A DNA stretch of 64,000 bases from Latrodectus hesperus (GCA_037975125.1 CM075860.1:21165589-21229588); one strand, 5' to 3'. Positions 23,826-36,400 are shown, numbered from the stretch's first letter. The notes: generated by a model from the sequence alone, not told the origin. Program-made: numbers and translations.

Positions 23826-25685
23826 TCGCCTATCAGTTGTAATCTGAAATTTATTAGAAATTACTTCATCTTCTCTAATATAATGTTATAAATTGATCTT
23901 AATGCTTTCTCATTAACGAAATAATTACAATTTTGCCGTAATATGTATTCACAGTTTTATGTTACTTCTTTTTGATAAAACTTTTCATTATCATCAATAT
24001 CTTTTACCAAAAATGATTTTTTGTACTCAAGAGCTTCACTTGGAAATTTAATTAAGGCTATTTTGAAATTATTTAATTTTTATGATAGTGTTGTATATAC
24101 AATTAAAACTTATTTATATTGGCTTATATTCAAGATAAATGAAAATAATTAATTTATGATAATTATTAACTTCAGAAATATTAAAATAAATATGAAATAT
24201 TTACGCTTAAAAAGACATAATATAATAACCAAGCGAACAAATTAATGTTTGGATGTGGCGTAAAAAAGTATAAATTATTTTTAAACATTTGTGTTACAAT
24301 TATGAAAAATACTATCTTAGTTTTAAAATGTTTCAGACATTTACATGTGCCTCAGTTATGATTCATTATCATTACATAATCAGAATAATGCAAGATTGTT
24401 CATCACTGACACAGTTGAGCTTGAATAATTCCTATTTACATTCGAACTTGCAGGTTTAGAAGATAGAATCAGAAACTTTATCCACTATGCCAACCAGAAG
24501 ACGTGTGATGAGGTATTTTAAAATAGTAAAAAGGCATAATTAAACATTTTAACACGTGCACATTACTAGAAAAATCATTTTAATTTTCCATATTTCGTGC
24601 TTGAAATCAGTATTTTAAGAATTATTTATCTAATATTGTGCAGATTTTTGCCCGATTAATTATTTTTATTTTTAATAATTTTTGTACAACATGAAATTGT
24701 TCATTTTCCTCAACATTTCCTTTAAGATATCTCATTTGTGAAATATAATTTTTTTTTTTAATTTTGAAAAAAAATTTAAGAAATATTAATTATTATTTTC
24801 AAAAGTAATAAAAATATTCCGCAAGTTCCGTTAAATAAAATGAATAAAATATTTTCCAATTCTTAGTCACTATAAATCACAAAATTATTAAAAAATAGTG
24901 AAAAAATTACGAAGAAATTATGAAGAATATGAAAAATATTTTAAATATTTCAAATATGAATTAAATTCACATTGATAGATATTTTTTTCTCTAGTTGAAA
25001 ATTTCCATTTAATAGTTTCGAAATGAAGAATAAGAATCCATTTCATAAAAATATTACAAGTATTTCATCCCTTTCATGCAACACTTATCTCGGAGACAAA
25101 CTTCACTGACAAATATTTAACATTATGAATTTCCACCCTTTTCAATTTGACTAATATTAAAACCTCACGTTTTGCTTATGAATTTGATTTTTGCAACTCA
25201 TCTGTTCCTGATTAACATTTTAACACATCAGTCGGCCAACACGTGAATAATAACGAATATATAAAGCAGAATATAAAACTTTTGCAAAATAAAAGCATTT
25301 TTATTAAATATGAAACAAGTTGAAACATTTCTCTACCAAACAACTTCTTAAACATTTCTGTTGCATATTGTGTGTCGATAAATTTAAATATTTAAAATAA
25401 ATTGTAAAATCTGTCAAAAAAAGGAAAGTTCTAGTAATGGATTTAGATCATGAAATACATACATTTTTTTCTGTTACTCTATTTAAAAACGCTACATTAT
25501 GCTTATGATTTCGTTGGTATTAATGGAACAACAGTACTGCGATATTAAAACCAATTTTTTTTATAAAAACTACTTTATAATTATTCTTTGGTTTTTATAG
25601 TTGGAAATATTTCTTTTAGAATTTTTCATTTGTTTTTGTATAGAAAATATATATATAAATTTCTATTCTGAATTTATATTTTTAT
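23826..25685 (-). repeat. Inverted repeat 1, right arm
   Basis: Reverse complement of the left arm, starting 'tcgcctatcagttgtaatct'. Point differences and small indels are spread along it, so the palindrome is not recent. Confidence 0.85.
24346..24502 (-). repeat. tRNA-like module 19 (type 2, minus)
   Basis: Reverse complement of module 18 in the right palindrome arm, with intact tRNA-like head (ccactatgcca = tggcatagtgg) and tail. Confidence 0.85.
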
Positions 25686-25689
25686 GTTG

Positions 25690-26454
25690 AAAATCGTTTT
25701 GAAAATCAAAATATAAATATTTAAAACAAGACATATGTTAATATAATTCCATAGATTCCAAAATATATTTCTGAAAATTTATGTTTAACATTTTTTCGGC
25801 GTAAACATATTTCAATATTTTTAAGCATGCACTGACAATATATTCTCCCATACTGTTTCCAAATTACTTTCTTTAATTTTGAGAAATGGTTGGTAAAAAT
25901 AAAACATTGTCAATAAAATTATCATATTCTGAAATATGTTAGAATCCAGTTCACCGTCACTGTGATACTGTTATGAATTTATCTTACTGCTCTATCCTTA
26001 TCGAAAAAGTTACAATTACCATATAATATGTTCATAGTTTAATTTTATTTCTTTTTGATAGTAATAATATCTGTCAGAGGAAATATTTGTAATTAGAAAC
26101 GGCCCTTGCAAATTTGATAAACAATATTATCTAATATTATCAAATTTTTCAGAATGCATCGAAATTATATATAGTTTTTTGTGCATATTCAGAAAAAATT
26201 GAAAAAGTATTCTTTCATTATAAGTATTAACATCATCAGAATATCATAAAAATTAATTTATATTGAATTGTGAATTAATTATGGAAAGAAATATTTCGCA
26301 ATTATATAATCGTATTATATTTTAAAAACGTCATTTTTAAATATTCGAAAGTAACTTTGCGTAAAAACCTGGATGAAATCTTGACAGCTTTGCAGGGAAA
26401 AGCTACATAAGTAAAAATCCATCACTGAATGTTTTGGAATGAATCTTAAGCGAG
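25690..26454 (-). repeat. Minus-oriented unit, direct-repeat copy a
   Basis: From about 25,800 this matches 28,985-29,725 in the same direction (landmarks 'cttactgctctatccttatc', 'gataaacaatattatctaat', 'cttgacagctttgcaggg'). The end of the match at about 26,450 is where an extra segment of about 400 bp begins in this copy. Confidence 0.7.
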
Positions 26455-26679
26455 TTAACCAAGACCTTTTTAAAACTTGGTGAAACTGTTAAATTTCATG
26501 CCTTACCGTGTAACGCAACAATTCCCGGAACAGAAGAGAAAATGAAGATGTTGAATTATTGAGGACTATATTTTTTGTATATTAATCCAGTAAACAGTAC
26601 TTTTAGCGTGTCTGAGGTGTCGGAAAATTCTTCGACTAAAGATGTTTCCTGTGTTGTAAGTTTAATTGGATCTGTGTAA
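26443..26679 (+). pseudogene. Exon-like coding fragment, family unknown
   Basis: Plus-strand frame open from 26,443 to the stop at 26,677-26,679 apart from one internal TGA at 26,560. Its residues are high-complexity and unlike the surrounding AT-biased peptides: KLGETVKFHALPCNATIPGT before the stop, YINPVNSTFSVSEVSENSST after it. A textbook 5' splice site, GTAAGT, sits at 26,656 exactly on a codon boundary. The segment is absent from the paralogous copy at about 29,725-29,740. It looks like an inserted fragment of a spliced gene or of a transposon ORF. No domain is recognised. Confidence 0.4.
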
Positions 26680-26961
26680 TTGTAATTTATAATGTTGAAA
26701 TGTTCTGAACCTTGTTGAACTTGGTATTAATAAGTTTTCTGGTTTAAAGAGATTATTTTCAGGATTCGCAAACAAAATTAAATATATAGCAACAGTCATC
26801 TTACAACAATTCATTAAATTTGAAGTATGTGTTTGTATAATGAAATACTTATCCACTAAATGGACGTTTAGAAAATGTTTAAAATTGTAGACATTGTTTT
26901 TAAAAATTTGTTTTGTACAATTATTGAAAAAAGATCTTAAATTTAAACGAGATTCAAATGA
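26680..26961. repeat. Rest of extra segment and monomer DNA
   Basis: To about 26,845 this continues the stretch missing from the second copy. From 'atccactaaatggacgttta' onward it again matches about 29,738-29,850. No gene seen. Confidence 0.5.
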
Positions 26962-27118
26962 GCGTCTCAGTTAACATTTTTTTATCTTATCATTATCAGA
27001 ATAATACTAAGCAGTTCATCATTGACACAGCTGAATTTTAAATATTCCTAATGACATTCGAACTCACAAGATTAGCAGACAGAGTGAAAAACTTTATTTC
27101 TCAAGCTAACCAGAAAAC
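26962..27118 (-). repeat. tRNA-like module 20 (type 2, minus)
   Basis: In reverse orientation: tail first ('gcgtctcag...cattatcagaataat', 'cagttcatcattgacacagc'), then the B box 'acattcgaact' and the head end 'aagctaaccagaaaac'. A complete module. Confidence 0.75.
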
Positions 27119-27784
27119 ATTATAATGCATTTTAAAATAGTGGAGATGTATTTTAAAATTTTAATACCGGCACGTTATTGAAAGAATCGTTTTTATAATT
27201 TTTACTTCATAGTTGCAATAAGTGCTTATAAAATTATTTTTCTTAGACTCTGCAGTCTTTAATGCTGGCACATTATGAGATAAGTCTTATATTGTTATTT
27301 ATTTCATTCATGAAATAAGTAATTCTATAATTAGTTTTTGAAAAATGAGCAGAGATATTTATATTCTTTAATTAATTTTGTAAATCTGGAAATTCTTCAT
27401 AAGTGGTGACATTTCCTTTTTTTATATGATTGCTGAAATTTATTTAAAATTTCGTTTAATACTTGTATAAACATGTGTAATTATATTTTGAGAGAAGTAT
27501 ACCATAATTAAAATGAATTTCTTTTAATTAATAAAATGAATGGTTAATTTTTGCTAAATATATTTATAAATGTTTCTTCTTTCATTCTCTGTTGATCACC
27601 AATTTGTTAAAACATTCGAAGCACATTTTGAAGTTTATTTTCGAAAATATTTAAATTTTAAATTCAAATTAAAAGTTATACAAATATTATTACACTTTAT
27701 TTTGAAATCTTCTAACGTCAATCACAGAAACATTTAGCAATAAGAATAATTTCTTTTTTCAATATCTTATGAAGTATAAATTGA
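27119..27784 (-). repeat. Minus-oriented type-2 monomer DNA
   Basis: The first part is the reverse complement of sequence upstream of type-2 modules ('ttacttcatagttgcaataa' mirrors 'ttattgcaagtatgaagtaa' near 30,650). The rest is AT-rich with no gene seen. Confidence 0.55.
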
Positions 27785-28384
27785 AGAATTTTATTCTTTC
27801 AACTCAATGTATTCTGATTTAATGTCGTAAAACTAAGTTATTTATTAAAGAAATAGTGACGAACCTTTCGGGAAAAATCTGTTTTTTGTAGAAACATCCT
27901 TTCAATTAATATGAAATTTTTTAACAAAAAATGCCACAAATTATTAACTCTGCCTTTTCTGATATATTTTTATAAACTATTTTCATTCATATTGAAATAT
28001 TATTAAAACTTTGAATAATTAATAAAAACGTTTGTTGCAGCAATGTTTTTAAATCATCAACAACCGAATGTTGTTTCAGTCTTCAAACCTTTTGTTTAAA
28101 ACTAAATATTTTTTCAGCTGTTTCGCTTTCTATTTTTGAAAAAAACATCTTCAACTTTTAATAAATTGTTTGTAAAAATAAAAGTTTATAATAATTCACA
28201 TTCTTTCAAACGTTTGCATCACATAAAATTGAAAACAAAATGTGAAAAATAAGATCATTTGAAAAGCAACGTGTTGAAACTTATAGAGGTACTAAATAAA
28301 AACACACACATCTGCATCTTGATAAGATTTATCAATAGAAAAAAGTTTCACCGAATGCATCGTAGGAACTGCTAACAACTTGAA

Positions 28385-28455
28385 TGTCATGGATACATTA
28401 CGAGCAACAGACTTTCACAGATATAAACAGACGCTTTATTGTTCAAGCCAACAAA
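28385..28455 (-). repeat. tRNA-like head (type 2, minus)
   Basis: Mirror of module 25. Minus-strand reading shows 'cgtctatttgttggcttgaa' then 'caataaagcgtctgtttata'. The B box and tail are degraded. Confidence 0.55.
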
Positions 28456-28589
28456 TAGACGTTTGGATGTAGTTAAAAATACAAGAAATAATTTTTAGAA
28501 ATTTAATGGTGTACAAATTGTGAAAAAATAACTCTCTCTTCTTGGTTCAGCGACTAATATACGAACAAAATTCAAAATTATTAAGCATA

Positions 28590-28740
28590 TGATATTTGAT
28601 AATGGCACTATCAAAAAGACCCGTCATGAATCCGTTATTGACACAAGTAAGCCTTTATAAGTCAGATAAACTTTCGAAGCCACAGGAATAGCAGATACAG
28701 GCAGACACTTAACCAATGATGGCAACAATAAGACGCCACA
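28590..28740 (-). repeat. tRNA-like module 21 (type 2, minus)
   Basis: Mirror of module 24. Head end 'tggcaacaataagacgcc', degraded B box 'actttcgaagccac', tail 'cgttattgacacaagta' and 'gataatggcactatc'. Confidence 0.65.
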
Positions 28741-29199
28741 GGCACAATTATATCTGCAAATAATCAATCACATAGCTTTTTTATAAATTATTTTGGTTTG
28801 AAATAAATTCTTCTACAATAATCCTTCTTGTCTTCTGTTCTGAAATTAAATTCTTATATGGAAATTAAATATAAAATTTAAAAAAATCTATATGTATTTG
28901 TAACAAGACATGCATTAACATAACACCAAAATAAATAAAACAAATTTCTCAATATTTTTGTTTTCCATTTTCTTTAACGTAACCATCATTCATTATTTTT
29001 AAACATGTATTTACAGCATTTTCTCCCACATTTTCGAACATACTTTTATTAATTCTTAGAAATAGTTGGTTAAAATATAACTTTGTCCATAAAATTATCC
29101 TTTTCTGAAATCTGCGTTAGAATTCAGTTCACCTTCACAAAGATCTGTTATCAACTAATTTTACTGCTCTATCCATATGGATTAAATTACAATTACCAT

Positions 29200-29323
<124 letters not shown>

Positions 29324-29849
29324 TTATTTTATTTCTGTGTGATAGTATTAATATCTGTTACACAAACATTTGTAATTAAGATTTGTCATTGCAAATTTGA
29401 TAAACACTATTTTCCGTATTTATTAAATTTTCCAGAATGAACCGAAAATATATATGGTTCTTTGTGTATAATCAGAAAAAATTGAAAAAAATATTCTTTC
29501 ATTATCATTATTAAAATCATCAGATTTTTATGAAAATGATCTTAATTACATTATTATGGTAAGAAATATTGGGCAATTCATTCGTAATCTATGTTGAAAA
29601 CACCAATTTTACATATTCAAAAGTAACTTGGGGGAAGAAACTTTGGCGAGATTCTTGACAGCTTGGCAAGGAAAACATATTTAAGTAAAAATCCATTATT
29701 GAAACTTTTGGGAAGAATATTAAGAGGACACGGGACATTCCACTAAAAGGACGTTCAGAATTAGTTTAAAATAGTAGACATTATATTTAAAATTTTGTGT
29801 TACAATTGTGAAAAATAAGATCTTAGATTTAAAGTTTTAACGAGATTCA

Positions 29850-29934
29850 AATGTTACTCAGATATGATTTTTATCATTTCATTATCAGAATAAGCTCAAT
29901 AATTCATCACTGACACAGATGAATTTTAAATAAT
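29850..29934 (-). repeat. tRNA-like module 22, tail only (minus)
   Basis: Tail 'gttactcagatatgattttt', 'cattatcagaataagctca', 'catcactgacacagatgaat'. The head is cut off where the short foldback segment starts at about 29,935. Confidence 0.65.
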
Positions 29935-30149
29935 CATTAATAAAAATTTACATAGAAACTGATTACAACTGATAGGCGAAGAAATATGATTTTTCAAAAA
30001 AAATATTAAATTTTATTTATTTGTTACGGCACTGATGCTTTACAATATCAAATCAGGATAATTTGACTTTCAATTCAGAAGGTTACCCATAGTCTTAGAG
30101 TTTGTCAACCTAAAAAAGAAGAAATTTTCGATGTAAATTTTTATTAATG
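29935..30149. repeat. Foldback segment shared with palindrome spacer
   Basis: Begins 'cattaataaaaatttacata' and ends with its complement 'tgtaaatttttattaatg', giving 24-nt near-perfect inverted ends. The interior (29,962-30,149) is the reverse complement of 23,652-23,840. The right end is also the start of the following plus-oriented type-2 monomer. So this is a switch point from minus to plus units and not clearly a transposon. Confidence 0.6.
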
Positions 30150-30746
30150 AAGTATGTTTCCGTGATCGAGGTATTAAGGTAGTGATGAAAGTGTATCAAC
30201 AATTTTGTGGCAAATAACTCTTACTCAAAATATCAAACAATAAAAATTAAAATATATCATTTAAAGTAAAAATATATGTACAAGAACTTTCTTCGAATTT
30301 GTAACACAAAATAAATTTAATATATTTTGCATAATTTCTTTTAATTTTCTTAATAACTTTGTGCTCAACAGAGATTGTAAAAATGAATATTTTTAAGATT
30401 ATTTTATGAATATGAAAACATCGAACTATTTAAATTAGTTTTAAAGACAATGATTTAAAATTATGTTGAATATATGTTAAAAAAATTGTTTAACCTTTTT
30501 CATATTAATTAAAGGAAATTTTTAATACACATCTCAGCAATGAAATAACTAAAAATTATGATCAGCAATACTGAATAATTTCGAGATTTACAAGTGTTAA
30601 TAACAAAAATCTGCACAACGTAAGAAAAATAATTTTATAAGTACTTATTGCAAGTATGAAGTAAACAATGTTAAAACGAATTTTCTAATAATGATTAGGT
30701 ATTAGAAATTTAATATACATATCTATTATTATAAATTGGCTCATCT
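30150..30746 (+). repeat. Type-2 monomer, inter-module part
   Basis: Colinear with 7,580-8,200 and 22,340-22,945 ('gtttccgtgatcgaggtatt' against 'gtctccgtgataagag'). Plus orientation resumes here after the reversed block. Confidence 0.65.
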
Positions 30747-30904
30747 TGTCTTCTCGTTGGCTATGTTGTAAAAGTGTTTGACCATATCTGCAAATCTTCC
30801 GCGTTCGAATGTCATTCTGATTAATTAAAATTCAGCTGTGTCAAAGATGAAATATTAATTTTATTCTGATAATGAAATGATAAAAAATCATATCTGAGAA
30901 ACAT
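30747..30904 (+). repeat. tRNA-like module 23 (type 2)
   Basis: A-box-like tggctatgttg at 30758 and B box cgttcgaatgt at 30802, starts 44 nt apart. Complete tail 'gctgtgtcaaagatgaa', 'ttctgataatgaaatgata' and 'catatctgagaaac'. Confidence 0.75.
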
Positions 30905-31726
30905 TTGATTTTCTTTAAATCTAAGATCTTATTTTCACAATTGTAATATTTAATACTGATAGACTTCACTGATTCAGCATTTTATATCTCTCTACTATTC
31001 CGTGAGACACAAGACTTAGGAAATTTGAACAGTAGATCATTTTCATAATAATCTGATGAAGTTAATACTGATAATAAAAGACTATTTTTTTACATTTTTC
31101 TGAAGTTAAAAAAACCATATATATTTTCGTTTAATTCTTAAAAATTTAATAAATTTAAAAAATAGTGTTTATCAAATTTGCAATGGCAAATCTTAATTAC
31201 AAAATTTTTCTGTAACAGATATTAATACTACCACAAAGAAGTGAATTTAAACTATAAATATATATTATTGTTATTGTAATTTTTTCCATAAGGATAGATC
31301 AGTAAGATCAGTTGATAACAGGATCTTTGGAAAGGTGAACTGAATTCTAACACATATTTCAGAAATGGATAACTTTATTGACAAAGTTATATTTTAACCA
31401 ACTATTTCTAATATCTAATAAAAGTATATCGAAAAATGTGGGAGAAAATGCTGTAAATGCATGTTTAAAAATAATGAAGTATGGTTACGTTAAAGAAAAA
31501 GGAAAACAAAAATATTGAGAAATTTGTTTTCACTTTTTTGGTGTTATATTAATGCATGTCTTGTTACAAATACATATATTTTTTAATTTTATATTTACTT
31601 TCCATATAAAAATAAAATTATAGAATAGAAGTTAAGATAGATTATTTTAGAAGAATTTATTTCAAACCAAAATAATTTATATAAAAGCTATGTCCCTGAT
31701 AATTTGCAAATATTATCGTGCGTGTG

Positions 31727-31875
31727 GCGTCTTATTGTTGGCTTCATTAGTTAAGTGTCTGTCTGTATTTGCTATACCTGTGGTTTCGAATGTTTATCTG
31801 ACTTAGAAAATCTTAATTATATCAATGAAGAATTCATGACGTGTTTTTTTATAGTGCCATGATTAAATATCATAT
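31727..31875 (+). repeat. tRNA-like module 24 (type 2)
   Basis: A box tggcttcatta at 31739, B box gtttcgaatgt at 31783, 44 nt apart. The tail is diverged: 'atatcaatgaagaattcatg' then 'tagtgccatgattaaatatc'. Confidence 0.65.
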
Positions 31876-31998
31876 GCTTAACAATTTTGAATTTTGTTCG
31901 TATATTTGTCATGGAACCAAGAAGAGAGAGTTATTTTTTTACAATTTCTACACTATTAAATTTTTAGAAATAATTTATGTTATTTTTAACTACACCCA

Positions 31999-32110
31999 AA
32001 CGTCTATTTGTTGGCTTGATTAATAAAGCGTCTGTTTATATCTGTAAAAGACTGTTGCTGGTTATGTATCCGTGACACACAAGTGCTTAGCAGTTCCTAC
32101 GATGCATTCG
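31999..32110 (+). repeat. tRNA-like module 25 (type 2), degraded
   Basis: Head 'ttggcttgattaataaagcg' then 'tctgtttatatctg'. The B box is not clear. Only about 270 bp after module 24, closer than the usual spacing. Confidence 0.55.
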
Positions 32111-32665
32111 GTGAAACTCTCTTGTAATGACAAATATTATCAAGATCCAGATCTGTATTTATTTAGTACCTCTATACGTTTCAACACGTTGCTTTTTAAA
32201 TGATTTTATTTTTCACAATTTTTCTTTTCAAAATTGTGATACACACGCGTTTGAAGGAATGAATTATTATAAACTTCTATTTTTAAACAATATTTTAAAA
32301 GATGTAGATGCTTACTTCAAAAAAAAAGTGGAATAGTTGTAAAAATATTTAGTTTTAAACAAAAGGTTTGAAGACTGAAACAACATTCGGTTGTTCATGA
32401 TTTAAAACCATTGCTGCGACAAACATTTTACCAATTTTGTCAAAGTTTTATTAATATTTCAATAGGAATGAAAATAGTTTAAACCAAATTATTAGAAAAG
32501 GTGAAGTTATTAATTTGTGGCATTTTTTGTTAAAAAATTTCATATTAATTGATATGATGTTTCTACAAAAAACAGATTTTCTCCAAAAGCTATATTCGTC
32601 ACCATTTAATAAATAATTTCGTTTTACGACATTAAATCAGGATACATTGTTTTAAAAGAATAAAT

Positions 32666-33445
32666 TTCTTCAGTTAATAGTATAAAACAAAAATTAGATA
32701 TTTAAAATTATATAAATTGAAAAACTGAACAAATTGATGAGCAAAGATGTTACTTCACTTCTAAGTGACAATCCGTTTTATTGTTCTTTTTTGATACATC
32801 GAAATGTTTTATATTGAATGTATATTTTTCTTTCATATTAAGATACTTCCATTTACTACAAGCACAAGACTAAAAGATACTTCCATTTACTTTGTACAAT
32901 AAGCACAAGGCTAAAATCTGATTTATAATTGAAAATTTCTTTTAAAATTTATAAATAGCGAATAAAACGTCTTTAAAACTAAAAAGTTGTGCTAACCTAT
33001 ATTAATCAGATAATTTTTTTCTATTAATTTAATTATTCCGATTATCAAAAAGAGGATGCATATTTAAATTTACACACGATAACATTGTTTTTCACATCAA
33101 ACAGGGAATAAGACAATTTTTTTAATATTTTAAATCATTGAAATTTTAAATATTGCTATAAATATATTTTCCTCATACTTAAAAATACTACACAAATTTA
33201 TTAACAGAATATTATTTAAAAAATTAACTTATGCTTTAATTTATTCGATGATAATTAAAAATGATTTAAAGTCTTTCGAAACATTAATTTCTAAGTATGC
33301 GATATGTATTCTAAAACGTGCTTACTTATGATTACTTACATTGACGTATTTTAAATACGAAATGTACAATATTATGTTTTTTAATTATGTGCATGTACTT
33401 TAATTATTAAATATACATTTCTAGATTTTAAAACATTTCCTGCCG
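32666..33445 (+). repeat. Diverged monomer DNA with a short local duplication
   Basis: At about 32,840-32,930 a ~38-bp stretch ('aagatacttccatttact' ... 'gcacaag') occurs twice in tandem. From about 32,930 the order ('atttataaatagcgaataaa', 'tattaatcagata', 'caaacagggaata') is that of a type-1 monomer. Confidence 0.55.
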
Positions 33446-33600
33446 TCATCTTGTTGGTATGATTGTAAAAGTGACCCCATAAAAACTGATGTTTCTGATG
33501 GTATTAATGCATATATCACATGGTAAACCCTATCAGTGTCAATGATATCTACCTACTGCAGTATGAGGGTCTAATGATAACAAATCATATCAGAGACGCA
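33446..33600 (+). repeat. tRNA-like module 26
   Basis: Head 'ttgttggtatgattgtaaaa', middle diverged, tail 'ctatcagtgtcaatgatatc', 'gtctaatgataacaaatcat' and 'cagagacgca'. Paralogous to module 44, about 12.8 kb away. Confidence 0.7.
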
Positions 33601-33764
33601 ACTTTTTTTTTTACCAAGAAGGACTTTCTCATAATTTAAAGGCATTTAAACTTTTTAAAATAGTTTAAAATTATTCCTCTTGAATTTCTTTTTTGTTTCA
33701 TTGATAAAGTGGTAGTTTATAAATGCTGTGGTTGCAGTTTGGTGCATTTGCGACACATATAAAC

Positions 33765-33916
<152 letters not shown>

Positions 33917-34121
33917 CTCCTAAATCACCCTGTTATGCATATTTAATTAATTTTAATTATTAAATATGTCATTATAAGTAAAAGGAAATTTTTTAAATCT
34001 GACGAATTTTATTAGTTATTTTCAATAAATCAACGAAATAAACTTCTATTTCAAGTAATATTCGTAAGGAAGATAAAAAAAGTTAATTAATCTAATTATT
34101 TTAAATGATACATAAAACAAT

Positions 34122-34158
34122 AATATTTTGCATAAGTATTACACTTATGCAAAATATT
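34122..34158. repeat. Hairpin, 16-bp perfect arms
   Basis: aatattttgcataagt, 5-nt loop, then its exact complement. Absent from the paralogue near 47.8 kb, which has only the left-arm-like 'aatattttgtgtaagtatt'. Confidence 0.9.
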
Positions 34159-34169
34159 TTTTCTAAAAT

Positions 34170-34205
34170 TTCTAAAATATTTTTATATATAAAAATATTT
34201 TAGAA
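34170..34205. repeat. 36-bp perfect palindrome
   Basis: ttctaaaatatttttata followed at once by its exact complement. It lies 12 bp after the preceding hairpin. Confidence 0.9.
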
Positions 34206-34679
34206 AAATGACACATTTTAATTACTGAACTTTATCACAAAAATTTTTTTTCAATATTAGAACTCTTAATAATTTTATTACGTTTCAATAGATTACTTTT
34301 TTCTCCTTAATTTAATATTATATTAGAAAAATATAAATTAACTATAGATATCTAGATTTCCAATTTACGAAATGTGAAATTTACATTTACGAATTGTGCA
34401 AAATTCAAAATTTATATAGTCATCTAAGTGATGCATATTAGACTCCAAAATTTCTTATTCTTATACAAAATTGTTTTATGTACTACCAAATATCTAGAAA
34501 GTAAATACAGACTGTAATGGAAAAATAAAAAGTTCATATATTATTATGTAAATAAATCTAAATTCACTGTTAATTTTAATAAAAAATTCATTTCAGGTAA
34601 AGGAAATTACGAGAGATAACGAGTGGATTGAAAATTTTCAACTGGAATTAGAATCTAATTTAAGTGAAATGTCTTTGGG

Positions 34680-34830
34680 CTGAAGCCTTGTTGGTTTAAT
34701 GGATAAGAGCGTATTTAAGGATGTTTAACAGTCCTTATATCTACATATAGCTTACAATTACTGATACCTTGATGATGAACTGCACATGTACACTGATTAA
34801 ATGTGATTGAAAACTGATTCTGAAACAACG
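34680..34830 (+). repeat. tRNA-like module 27
   Basis: Head 'tggtttaatggataagagcg' (A box at 34692). The B box is degraded. Tail 'accttgatgatgaactg', 'gattaaatgtgattgaaaac' and 'tgattctgaaac'. Paralogue of module 46. Confidence 0.7.
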
Positions 34831-35194
34831 CTAACTTCCATGAAAAGTTTTTTTTCACTTTGTTCTAGAATATTTTTGCACCATTCAATTTAATTTTCCA
34901 ATTATTACCATAAATAACTTTCTAGAATTTGCATTAATTGTATATATTTATTTAAACATTAGAAATGGCTTATTATACATCATTAATATTAAATGTTTTT
35001 ATTTTACATATTATTCAGATAATATTTTAATCAATAATACAGTTATAAATTGAAGGTAAGAAAATATGCATATTCAAAATTATATTGTTTAACCGTTTTT
35101 ATTTTATAATATTGAAGGTATAAATTTTTTACAATATTTTAATAATGTTGTTGTAGTTATATTTCGCTGAACATTTTCTTCATCTATTTAAAAA

Positions 35195-35325
35195 TGCCTG
35201 CGAACATATTTTGATTTTTCTGATAAATAAAGTGATAATAAATTCTTCTGATAAATAATCTTATTCCTACTCATGCTGATGAGGAAATGCCTCATCCACA
35301 CATATCGGTGTGTATGAGATATTTA
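35195..35325 (+). repeat. tRNA-like module 28, weak
   Basis: 'ttttctgataaataaagtga' and 'ctactcatgctgatgaggaa' align with modules 33, 38 and 41 in the later copies, which are clearer. The tail is not recognisable. Confidence 0.45.
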
Positions 35326-35500
35326 AAGATTTTCTTTTTGATGCGTAAGAGAAGTTAAAAGAAAATTCATTCAAAAATTTATATTATTTAAATATATTTG
35401 TTCTTGAAACTGGAGATCAGTATTTAAAAACATTTTTCTAATATTTTGCGATATTTCTTTATTGTATAAAACATTTTAGCTATTTTAATATACTTCCCAG

Positions 35501-35651
35501 TGCAATTTGACTAGCCTAGTGGATAAATGGTCTTATTTATTTAGTTAGTCACACTGATGTGAACGTACCGAATGCAAGTCATTGGCAATGATGTTTACAA
35601 ACGTTTTGATATTCTGAGGTATAATGATAATAATTAAAATATCAGACAGAC
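35501..35651 (+). repeat. tRNA-like module 29
   Basis: Head 'ctagcctagtggataaatgg' with an A box (tagcctagtgg). Tail 'caatgatgtttacaaac', 'ttctgaggtataatgataat' and 'atatcagacaga'. Paralogous to modules 34, 39 and 42. Confidence 0.75.
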
Positions 35652-36325
35652 TAATGTAACTTTTGCTGCTTATTGTAATGTTGAATTTTCAATTAATTTT
35701 ATACTTATGAAATTTTTTCCCTCTGATTATTTAGAATACGCAGTTTTTCTGAATTTGAATGAGCACTGAAATTTTCACTGAATTTACCGACTGAAAAGTG
35801 AACATAATTAACAGTAAAAATTTTTATTTTTAAATTTTATTCAGTTAATTTGATAAAGAAATTCATTTTTTCACTTGCGTTATAAAATAACATACTGATA
35901 AATTAACTACATAATTTTTTCTTCACACAGGTCTTAAAAATTAAGAGTAATAATAATAAGATACTATGCATATATTCAGACTTAGCAAAATACTTTTATA
36001 CGACTTTTAATTTATTTCCTATATAATCTATATGGTTTAGTGATTGAGAAGTATCCGAAATTAACAACTAATTTTACAAATGCCAAAAATACTTTATCTG
36101 TGTATGATATATTTAAATACCATTTGCTTTTAGTTTTTTAATTTAATTAATGCATATAAATACTTGATATGTAAGAAAAGATAAGATAAAATTTGTACAA
36201 AAAATGTTTTTCTTAAAATATATTTTTTATCAAATAGTATATCAATATTTATAAAACAAATATTCCAATATTTTGATTATTTATATAATATATAAAGCTA
36301 ACTACTATTATAGGACACTTTATCT

Positions 36326-36400
36326 CGCGCTCTAAATTGCTCGATGAATAAATCATCTCTCGTTCTATTTATGCTATTCACGCTATTGAGAAATACACTA
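36326..36400 (+). repeat. tRNA-like head 30, weak
   Basis: 'aaattgctcgatgaataaat' with 'cgttctatttatgctattca'. Recognised mainly by its paralogue at 40,283 ('tgcttgattgataaagcgtc'). Confidence 0.45.

Larger units (their letters stand above)
31035..32665 (-). repeat. Inverted repeat 2, right arm
   Basis: Reverse complement of 27,785-29,545, carrying modules 24 and 25 in plus orientation. The spacer between arms (29,546-31,034) is about 1.5 kb and holds modules 22 and 23 and the foldback. Confidence 0.8.
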
